64,000 nt of DNA from Pratylenchus scribneri (Eukaryota > Nematoda > Chromadorea > Rhabditida > Pratylenchidae), in assembly GCA_030063045.1 (NCBI GenBank), contig JAQSEB010000131.1, forward strand, positions 186,001 to 250,000. Direction: 5' to 3'. The position numbers were made by a program, and so were the translations under genes. Positions 55,999 to 64,000 of this stretch are shown here, piece after piece. Numbering within the stretch: the first letter of the stretch is position 1; the number at the start of each line of letters is the position of its first letter. The notes under the pieces are model-generated. The model was not told the origin of the DNA, did not search any database, and saw only the letters and a program-made list of their open reading frames with translations.

Positions 55999-56137
55999 TT
56001 AAAAAATTAATATATATAAATTATTTTTTATTAAATTTAAATAATATTCTATTTTTAATTTCACAACTTCGTCTTCAAAATCGCTATCCTCCTGAATTTC
56101 CGAGGATTTGGCAACTAATTCACTGTTTTGAGCAATC
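55999..56137 (-). CDS. candidate terminal exon, acidic
   Basis: A GTTATTAAG acceptor opens 45 codons to TAA, entering with one base: IAQNSELVAKSSEIQEDSDF, EDEVVKLKIEYYLNLIKNN. Two further acceptors (AAAACAG, AAATTCAG) lie inside. Plus-strand frames are much shorter. The acidic stretch and mixed polar content are far from matrix. It lies downstream of 56185-56246, but the phases of the simplest junctions do not match. Confidence 0.55.
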
Positions 56138-56184
56138 CTTAATAACAATCATATCCTATTATATAATATAAAAATAAGTTTAAC

Positions 56185-56246
56185 CTGGATGAATAAGTGT
56201 CCATAGAAATTGCTGTTTAGTGACGACAGGTGACTGTGAATCAGCA
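56185..56246 (-). CDS. candidate 62-nt internal exon
   Basis: It is bounded by TTCATTATTTTAG and CCAG|GTTAAA. One frame reads ADSQSPVVTKQQFLWTLIHP. A second frame (HSHLSSLNSNFYGHLFIQ) is also open and continues upstream for many codons. Both splice sites are good. Confidence 0.4.
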
Positions 56247-56369
56247 CTAAAATAATGAATTTTATTAATATTAAAAGTGCATAATTTTTACCAAATTTAT
56301 ATATTGTAATTTCTATTTTAAAAAATTTAAAATAATGAAAAAATATATCATAAAATTTTAATTTCAATT

Positions 56370-57400
56370 TTATATCAGTGGTTGTAAAATCAAATAAAAT
56401 TAATTAAGGAATTAATATTTATTCCTTTTTTATATATTTTATTTTTTAATTAACGATTTTAAATTTAAATGACACTATTTTAATTTTATATTCTAGAATT
56501 TGCATTTTGATATTTTCTTCATTTTTTATTGCTTCAAATTTCAAATACTTTCAATTAATAATTTTAAAATGTCGCATTATTTATTGCCAGCTATTATTAT
56601 GGCGATGAATTTTTTTTATTTTCTTTTCATTATCATATTAAAAATTCCATTTTTACCGCAAGCAATTAAATGAAATTTTAATTAATTTTTATTTTTATTT
56701 CAATTTATCAAATTAAAAACTATCAAATTTGTTGCTCAATCTTGCACATTGTTTAATTTTGAAATTCTCATTTAGCCTTGAAATATCCTTCTTTCCTTTT
56801 CTTTGTATCTATATCCTCATTAATTCCTCAGGCGCATGCTTAAGAAGAATTTTAAATTTTATAATTATATATTAATTATGTATTTTGAAAATGGATTTTT
56901 TGTGATTTCTTTAAATCCAATCAAGGCATCTTAAATATAGATATTTGGTAATTAACTTCTTATACAGGAGTAAAATTTTTAGTAATGAAAATTTTTTGAT
57001 TTTATTGAAAAATTTATCAATATTTTTTAATTAAATTCCATAATAAAATATTTTTTTTTAAAAATTTTAAATCTTTTATTTAAGTATGAATTACTAAGCA
57101 TAAAAAATGATATTAAATATTTATGCATTATAATTTTATATTTGACTGAATTTTGTTGATTTTTTTTTCATATTAGTATTTTAAATATTTCAAATTATTG
57201 GAAGTTTTGATCGATTGTAAAATTTTCTTTATAAAATTCATATTTACTCTCAATTCATTTACTTTTTTCATTAAATTTTTTTTTAATTACCAACAGGTTA
57301 GCCCTAGCTTCTTTTTCTCTAGTTAAATAATAGTTTTATTTAAACTTTTTGGTAAGTTTAAAATTAAAAAGATTATTTTAAAAGACATCAAATTTTCCAA
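56370..57400. other. AT-rich stretch with small islets
   Basis: Islets at 56750-56850 and 57290-57320 show no decisive frame. The rest is matrix. Confidence 0.45.
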
Positions 57401-57410
57401 TGATTTCCAG

Positions 57411-57470
57411 TATTTAGTTAGCCAATTTGGTTATTACCGACAAAATCTACATTTTATAGTAATATTTTAA
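57411..57470 (+). CDS. candidate terminal exon
   Basis: CAATGATTTCCAG is followed in phase 0 by YLVSQFGYYRQNLHFIVIF and TAA. It is short, but the acceptor is good and the peptide balanced. Confidence 0.35.
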   Translation, partial: YLVSQFGYYRQNLHFIVIF

Positions 57471-57931
57471 TTAATTTTAAAAATTTTTAATTTTTTAAAT
57501 ATTATTTTAATTATTTTTTTTGTTTCATTTTATTATGAACTATTTTCAAAATTTTAACTCTAATATTTATAAAAAATTATATTAAAATTTAAAGGCGGCA
57601 TTTTTCAAAATTCTTTAAATCTATATTTTTCTTTTTCAAGTTTTAAAATATTTTATTATGAATGTAAATTTTATAGAATGTTCATAAATCTACTTACATG
57701 CCAATTATATAAATTTTTTATTAATTAATTTATTTAATTTTAAAAATTAATCTGCTTTCTTAAAGATTTTTTCTATTATTCATTTTTCTATTATAAATTA
57801 TATTTAAATTAATATTTTTTCTTTTTTTAATCTGATTTATTTAATGAAATTTAAGTGAACATATAAATTATTTCTTGTAATTTATCTGAACAAATCTAAT
57901 AAGGCCCTTCATATAAATGTGTTTCTATGTT

Positions 57932-58042
57932 TTATAATTCCTTCTTAATTTCATTCACTTTGGAAATCAAAATCTAATTTTTCGCGGTTTCATCTCTTTG
58001 ATATTCGGTTATTTGTCTAACCTTAAATTTTTCCTCAATCAT
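57932..58042 (-). pseudogene. charged frame interrupted by one TAG
   Basis: ATG opens MIEEKFKVRQITEYQRDETA and KN, then TAG at 57974-57976, and the same frame continues ILISKVNEIKKEL to TAA. Both halves are highly charged and protein-like. Splicing AAG|GTTAGA to AAATTAG|ATT would give a 20-residue product and remove a coding-like stretch. Read-through or a broken gene are the alternatives. Confidence 0.4.
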
Positions 58043-58059
58043 CAATATATTCCTTCTTT

Positions 58060-59440
58060 ATACAATTTCATTTAAAATTAAATTTTGAAAATATTAAAAA
58101 ATTTTAATATTTGAAAAAATCTAGATTTAATTTTTTAATTTTTTTTATTTTTATTTTTTTCAAAAGTCATAGTAATTTATCTTAAAAACCATATATATTT
58201 ATTACATACTTTTTCACTTTTTTACAATAAATTAATTGATTTTTACAGCCTCTAATTCTTCTATTTATTTAATTACATGTAGTTGATTTCCTATAGAGTA
58301 CTTTTTTAATATATTGATAATTTTATTCAAATTTATTTATTTATATAAATAAAAAATATCGAAAATTTTTTTTATAAAATTAACTTTTTTTGTTTTAAAT
58401 AATGAAATTTTTAATTATAAAATAAATACCTGTAATTTATCAAAAATTTATATGAAATTTATAGATTTATATCTTTTTTTACCAATAAACTCTAGCTGAA
58501 ATTTTCTTAAGACGATTAAAAAAATTAAATGAAAAAAATTAATAACTTTTCTGACTTAAAAATATATCAATTTTTTATATGAATTAATAAGTGAGACTGG
58601 AAATTGTCTGTTTTTTTTTTTTGTTAACATAATGATTAATTAAATTAAAGTTCTCAAACCCTCAAATATTTTTTTTTTGTTTAATTTTTAATTATTTTCA
58701 AATCATATAATATATTGTTGATTTCGTTTCATATAATCTATCTTTTTTTCGAATTTCATCATTTGCCTATTTTTATGTTTGTTTATTTTCAAAAATTTAA
58801 TAAATTTAATGAAATTTTGAATAATTTTAATTTCAAAAATTTATTTTATTTTATAGCATATCTTTGATGAGTATATAGGATTAATTAGAATAATAAAATC
58901 AATATAATTGATTAAAATTATCGGGAATTTGAATTCTAACTTATTCATGAATTTTTTGATTTTGATTTTGAAAGAATATTATTTGATTTAATTTTAAATT
59001 TTTGAGTACTTTATATTTCGAAATTTAATAATTTAGAAATTTGCCAATTAAAAAGCATTTAAAATTAAATTAAAATTTGTTATTTTTAATAGTTGATAAT
59101 AAATTTTCATTGAAAATAGTTGATGAATATTTCTTAGTATTAATATTTTTTATTTTAAGTTAGAAATGTTGTTGAATTTTGATGGAATTTTTATTTTGTA
59201 GAATGAAATTTGATTGACTAAATTTCGAGATTTAAGAAATTTTTATTCAGAAATTTTTTGGAACGATAATTGAAGGAATTATTTTCATATAATTTTCAAT
59301 TTTTATATAAATTGAGGATATTTTTTTATTTAATTAAATTTAAATAATTTATGCTTAGTTTTCCATAAAAGAAAACTAGCACCAAATTCAACACGTGCGC
59401 CTTATTGATCTTTTAATTATAATTTATTAAATGAAAAAAT
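58060..59440. other. AT-rich stretch, nothing supported
   Basis: Long A/T and T runs. No exon-like islet apart from a short CACGTGCGCC patch near 59392. Confidence 0.55.
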
Positions 59441-59449
59441 TATAAATAG

Positions 59450-59820
59450 AAAAAAAAATTGAAAATTCTTTGTGCGTTCAAATGTACATGACATTGCAGA
59501 ACATCCAAATAGGAGATTCTTCGCACATCATTGCGATTTTGTGGCACATTGTGATTGATAAATGTATTTTTGATTATTATTTTAATTATTAATCTTACAC
59601 TTAAAATAAAATCCATTTTGAATAATTTTTGCTTCAGAAGATAAATTCGAGTAGGATTAGGAAGATATATACTTTTATATCTATTTTATTCAAAAATTTA
59701 AGAAAACAATGTCCCTTTTTGATAGAAATTAGAGAAAAAAATTTTCTTTTTTTCCAAAATTTGAATTATAATTTATTTGAAATTATTGATTTTTGGAAAG
59801 AATATTTTTTCCTTCATTGA
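59450..59820 (+). CDS. candidate gene, two exons
   Basis: Exon 59638-59820 follows a very good acceptor (AATTTTTGCTTCAG) and runs 60 codons to TGA: KINSSRIRKIYTFISILFKN, LRKQCPFLIEIREKNFLFFQ, NLFEIIDFWKEYFFLH. Upstream, 59450-59592 reads SLCVQMYMTLQNIQIGDSSH IIAILWHI after TAAATAG. A CACATT|GTGATT donor would join them in phase 0. The upstream islet is also open on the minus strand (NVPQNRNDVRRISYLDVL), so the second exon is the firmer part. Family unknown. Confidence 0.5.
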
Positions 59821-59946
59821 ATAATTAATCGATAATGGTTGAAACATTTCTTCCATTCATGCCTTAAGTATGTTAAAAATTTCAATCCAATTTCTAGTTC
59901 TTTTTTTATATGATATTTTAAAGTTTTTAGAAGAATTTTTTCATTT

Positions 59947-60036
59947 ATATTTTATAAATAAATTTATAATTAGAATTATTTATGTTTTTAAAAAAATTTT
60001 TGTTTAAATTTTATAAATAGATTTATAATTAGCATT
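59947..60036. repeat. two-copy tandem repeat, about 60 bp
   Basis: ATTTTATAAATAAATTTATA followed by ATTAGAATTA recurs about 60 bp later with two changes. No function is visible. Confidence 0.6.
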
Positions 60037-60382
60037 AATTGAGTCTTGATATAAAGAAGAATTTTTATAAAATTTTATTTCAATTCTTTATACCATTATA
60101 AAAAATTTATCTTATTAATTTTTAAATATGTATTTATTTTGATTTATTCCTCTATTCTTATGATGGTTTACCAGTATAGAGTCTATTAATGTCATAGAAA
60201 TGATTTCTAGAAAACCGACTTTATATATGAAAGATTTTTTAAAAAATAAATTTTTTCAATTAAAAAAAAGAATTGTAATTTACCTTTAAATTCATTAAAA
60301 TATCATATATTTTGGTATTTTGTTCTTAATAAATATATTTTATTTTTTATTTAATATCAAATTTTTTTTAATTTGTTTTCAG

Positions 60383-60546
60383 TACATAATTATTCAAGCA
60401 GCCTAACGCATACACTTTCGCCCGTGTTACCATATCGATTTATGAAATATAATTTTAAATTTATTATGATTATTAATTTTATTAATTCCATTAAAATGCT
60501 TTATTTAAAAAATAATTATTTAATAGAGATTACAAATTTAAAATAA
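60383..60546 (+). CDS. candidate terminal exon, 53 codons
   Basis: The acceptor AATTTGTTTTCAG is among the best in the window. The frame enters with two bases and reads HNYSSSLTHTLSPVLPYRFM, KYNFKFIMIINFINSIKMLY, then LIEITNLK and TAA. The other two frames stop within 8 codons of the acceptor, so the frame is well determined if this is an exon. Family unknown. Confidence 0.5.
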
Positions 60547-60559
60547 TTTTTTACTTAAT

Positions 60560-61205
60560 TATAAGATTACGATGATAAATTTTTGATATCATTTCTTTTA
60601 CCTATTCTTTAATTTTTTTGTTTTTATTTTTGTCAAATTTAAATAAAATTAGTAATACATTTTTTAGTAATAAAATTTTTTAAAATTTCTTATGGTGAAT
60701 TAAATTTATTTTTTTACTTATCTAATCCTTTTTAAAATACAACCATTTCTTTCATAGTTTTCGTATTTTTAATTAATTTTAAATATTTTTCCAGAAATTT
60801 TATTTTGTCGTTTTTTATAAAAATAATTTATTTGTTTTTCTTTATATAACATTTATATTTTAATATTTAGAATTTTTATCTAATTCAAATAAAATTTCAT
60901 TACAATTAAATTATTATATTTTGATATTCCTCATTCATTTTTCTGGAAAATTTTTTTCTTAATTTATTATTTATGATAGGTTCTATATAAATTGATATAA
61001 ATTAATTTATTTTTATAATAAATTATATAAGATATGTGCAGTGTTTTTTTCCTTTTCTGCTTAAAAACACATATTATATATTTCTAATCAAAATTTTGTT
61101 ATCGATGTTCAGAGATTTATATGAAATTTTAAATACTAGATCTTTATTTCTACTAATTTGATGTTAACATTAATTTTTAAATATTCTCATATCGTTATAA
61201 AAATA
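60560..61205. other. AT-rich stretch, nothing supported
   Basis: Matrix only. Confidence 0.6.
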
Positions 61206-61213
61206 CCAAATAA

Positions 61214-61294
61214 TTTGATGCAAACAGATCAAACCAGGCATTAAATCCTGATTGCTTATTGCGGTTAATCAAGTTTATCTCCTATTGTGCGTAA
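61214..61294 (+). CDS. candidate exon fragment
   Basis: An open frame reads DANRSNQALNPDCLLRLIKF then ISYCA and TAA. The minus strand has MPGLICLHQIIWYFYND over the same DNA. No splice boundary is seen. Confidence 0.3.
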   Translation, partial: FDANRSNQALNPDCLLRLIKFISYCA

Positions 61295-61345
61295 TTAGAG
61301 GGATGCTTCATATAAAATAATAATTATTATTCAATATCCCAAGAA

Positions 61346-61396
61346 ATGATGGAGAAACCACTGGTGCCACCAAATTTTTTTCTAAATAATCCTTAA
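61346..61396 (+). CDS. possible first exon or very short frame
   Basis: MMEKPLVPPNFFLNNP then TAA. A second plus frame (PRNDGETTGATKFF) is also open. Too short to decide. Confidence 0.25.
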   Translation: MMEKPLVPPNFFLNNP

Positions 61397-61909
61397 AGTG
61401 TCGAGAAATACACCATAAAAATTTTTTCTCTATATTTAAGTTTTTTGCAAAATTTAAAAGATTTATTTTATATTTATTGATTTACAGTTTATTAAAATTA
61501 TTTTAATTAAAATATAGTGTTTTTTATTGAAATTTGATAATTAATTATAATTCTTTTTATATATCGGCATATTTTGAAATGTATACATCATATTCACAAG
61601 TTTCTTGAGTTTGTTGAAGAAATTTAGCAAATTTATAATCATGTCTCGTTATCTTGATATTTTTATAAAAAAAATAATCATATTCATCTATATCTCTTCT
61701 CTTTATCCATAAAATACATTTAGTTTTTGTTTCATTTATAATAAAAAAAATTATTTCATTTTTATAATTTCTGTAAATTTTAATTTTCTAATAATTTACA
61801 AAAGAATTTTTTGTATTTTAATTTAATATATTTTTATTTCATGAATCTAATTTATATTTTATATATTATTAAAATTTAATCAAATTTAGTAACGGGCAAC
61901 AAAAGGGAT

Positions 61910-61985
61910 TTGTTTGGCTTCTGTATTGTCAGAATTAAATAACGAAATTATTCATTTCGCCGCAATAATTGTTTAAATCGATTAA
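61910..61985. other. unassigned islet
   Basis: G+C slightly raised around GGGATTTGTTTGGCTTC. No frame is preferred. Confidence 0.3.
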
Positions 61986-62033
61986 TAAATTTAAAATTTT
62001 AGTAAATTATAATTTATTTCTTTACAATTTTAG

Positions 62034-62137
62034 TGCCAATAAAAATGCCAAAACATTTCTCGATACCAATAATTTCCACCGAGAATTTTTGCCTTCTCAA
62101 TAATCCAATTTCCACAGAAAATCTAATTATTTATTAA
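62034..62137 (+). CDS. candidate terminal exon with internal peptide repeat
   Basis: The acceptor TTCTTTACAATTTTAG opens MPKHFSIPIISTENFCLLNN and PISTENLIIY to TAA. The pentapeptide ISTEN occurs twice, with codons ACC/ACA and GAG/GAA differing only synonymously, which supports this frame. Another frame from the same acceptor (NAKTFLDTNNFHREFLPSQ) is the rival. Confidence 0.45.
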
Positions 62138-62583
62138 ATTATTAATATGAATTTATTAATATTTTTTAAGTGAAAATTTAAATTTATTTTTATTAGATTT
62201 TATAAATTATTTTAATTTATTTAAAACAAATATAAAATTTTGAAAATTTTTTGCAATCATAATTAATTATAATTAAAGCTGCATTATTTTTTTAAATTTT
62301 AATTAATTTCTTTTAATTATTATGCTTTAAATGATTTTTTGCTTTAAAGAAATATTTAATATATTTGAAGAATTTTTACTGAATTTTTAGAATCTTTAAT
62401 ATGTTAATGTTAAATATTTAAAATATATTTTCTTTTAAAATCATCTATGTATTTGTAAAAAGAAATCAAAATTTTGTTATACAATTTTTTAAAGATATAA
62501 TTTGAAAACATTTAAATTTTTCATTAATATAAAATTTCTTAAATTTATTATTCATATATATTGGTTATTTGTCAAGCAATGTA

Positions 62584-62700
62584 ATGCAGAAAGAAGTGCA
62601 CTTTTCATGGAGGATTCATTCTTGCATATATTTTTTTAATTTTTTTTATTTCTTTTTAAATGAATTTGCTCATTTTAGGTTAATTTTATATTTTTTATGA
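62584..62700 (+). CDS. candidate 38-codon ATG frame
   Basis: MQKEVHFSWRIHSCIYFFNF continues through a second islet (NEFAHFRLILYFL) to TGA. The two other plus frames are open over the first islet (for example AERSALFMEDSF), so the frame is uncertain. Confidence 0.3.
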   Translation: MQKEVHFSWRIHSCIYFFNFFYFFLNEFAHFRLILYFL

Positions 62701-63296
62701 AAAAATTATTTAAAATATTACTAAAATTAAATTTAAATATTTAATTTAAATTTTACAAGATATTTTCGATTAGTATTATAATTCAGGTAAATAAAATGAA
62801 GACAATTAGTTCATTGGTTTTGTATCATGAGAATATTTATATAAAAATGTGTTATTGGAACATTTTTTGATCAAATCAAAATTATCATATTCTCTTACAT
62901 TAATTTAATAGAAATTTTAAACTAAAATTTATGGTCAATATCTCTTCCAAAGCCAATTTTACTTGTTCTTAATTTTTTTTGACATTCTCAAGTCTTTAAT
63001 TAAATTTCTGTTTTCTTTATTTAATTATAATTTATAAGACTAATCAATATTAAGATAATATTATATATATTCTTTTATAATAGTGAGTGCATCGGTTTTC
63101 CATGAATCAAAAATTTATTAGTATTTTTCTATATCAAATTTTCGTGAATTTATTTAAAATCATTTTATAAAATTTATTAAATAATTATTTTATCCCTATA
63201 AATAAATTATTATTATATTTTAAAAATTATTTATATGCCATTTAATTAATAGAAATTGAAAAGCATTGCATTCTCCACAAATTTATATTATTTAAG

Positions 63297-63356
63297 ATGG
63301 ATAAAATGAAGGCGAAATTGGTGCAAGTTGACCATCAACTACAGAGAAAGGAGTGA
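63297..63356 (+). CDS. candidate short frame or first exon, charged helix
   Basis: AAGATGG opens MDKMKAKLVQVDHQLQRKE then TGA. The next frame over reads INYRERSEELFDKVFDFDG. The DNA is purine-rich like the patches near 28.75 and 49.6 kb, so part of its protein-like look may come from that skew. Confidence 0.35.
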   Translation: MDKMKAKLVQVDHQLQRKE

Positions 63357-63359
63357 AGA

Positions 63360-64000
63360 ATTATTTGACAAAGTTTTTGATTTTGATGGCTGATGTTATT
63401 TTAATTCCGCCTTTAAAAAAGAAATTTTAAAATTTGGTTGAAAATTATTGAAAAAAGAGAAATTATTTAGCTGTTTTAATGATTTATTATAATAATAGTT
63501 CAAAACATAATATTCATTTGATAGCATCAAAAAATTTATAATGGTATAATTTGACAAGGGGTACTCCTATTTTATTAATCTTTTATTTTTAAAATTTTTA
63601 TCCAGAGGAAAGTTATTTTGTCATTTTTTTTTATATATTTTTAAATTCGTAAAAATTCTAACAATTTTATAAAGATCATATAGTTAATCGCTTCAAATTA
63701 ACAACCCAAATTATTTGAAAAAATAAAAATTTGAAAAATATTCTTTTTTAAATAATAAAAAATTATTTTGTCTAAATATTTCTTCTTAAAATTTTTTCCT
63801 TTCTTCTTTTATTTTTTTTAGAAAAAATAAATTTTTAAGACCAGAATATTTTTAAAAGTAAAATTATTTTTAATTTATTACATTATGCTTTTGAATTTTT
63901 TTCAACTAATTTTAATTTAAGAATCATTTATATCAGATTATTTTTATTTTAAAAATTTTTTATTCCAATGTTTTTGATTTTGGTTTATATGAACTAAAAT
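63360..64000. other. AT-rich stretch to the window edge
   Basis: No exon-like islet with boundaries was seen. Confidence 0.6.

Noticed and set aside
1..64000. Organellar or bacterial chromosome
   Set aside because: There is no rRNA, no tRNA set and no long gene, but hAT MITEs and splice-like boundaries occur throughout.
1..64000. Ciliate-type code in which TAA and TAG are sense
   Set aside because: The better exon candidates use CAA/CAG for glutamine and end cleanly at TAA. Long frames do not appear when TAA is ignored at the sites I checked.

Overview
The window is eukaryotic nuclear DNA of extreme AT content (roughly 80-85% A+T by eye, below 15% G+C over long stretches). It contains hAT-type miniature transposons with perfect 8-bp target duplications, a tRNA-derived RNA polymerase III unit and many GT...AG splice-like boundaries. 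It has no rRNA, no long open frame (the longest from an ATG is 122 codons) and no bacterial or organellar gene order. I cannot name the organism. A parasitic or otherwise genome-skewed eukaryote would fit, but that is inference.

The best supported features are mobile elements. They are a 646-bp composite unit with a tRNA-like core (7796-8441), a hAT MITE (22924-23761), a larger terminal-inverted-repeat element with a small internal open frame (27328-28749), a second hAT MITE (29622-30112) and a fold-back MITE (53561-54243). They are the main blocks of near-balanced base composition. Both hAT MITEs combine terminal inverted repeats with a direct repeat near each end, and both target duplications begin CTTTT.

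Outside them the DNA is an AT-rich matrix dotted every few hundred bases with islets of 40-200 bp at 30-50% G+C. Many islets are bounded by polypyrimidine-TAG or CAG acceptors and by GTAAG-like donors and hold 20-80 sense codons, so I read most of them as short exons or very small genes. The caution is serious. An islet richer in G+C automatically loses stop codons, so several frames are often open, sometimes on both strands. ORFs of this length are also expected by chance in 64 kb. Coding calls are therefore candidates with modest confidence, and the competing reading is given where I saw one. The strongest are 31087-31263(-), 38033-38174(-), the acidic exons at 40545-40631(-) and 55999-56137(-), 42042-42559(+), 45347-45569(+), 47101-47255(+), 59638-59820(+) and 60383-60546(+). 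A two-exon gene at 20614-21092(-) has the shape of the PET117 cytochrome oxidase assembly factor family.

By region: 1-7.7 kb is matrix with a few candidate exons. At 7.8-8.4 kb lies the tRNA-derived element. The stretch 9.0-15.0 kb is relatively dense in candidate exons on both strands. From 15 to 22 kb islets are sparse and include a G-quadruplex motif and the PET117-like gene. Three mobile elements occupy 22.9-30.1 kb. From 30 to 51.7 kb is the densest part, with many small candidate genes. The fold-back MITE follows at 53.6-54.2 kb, and 55-63.4 kb carries scattered candidates. I see no operon or pathway linking these genes. The repeated small size of the frames is the main common property.
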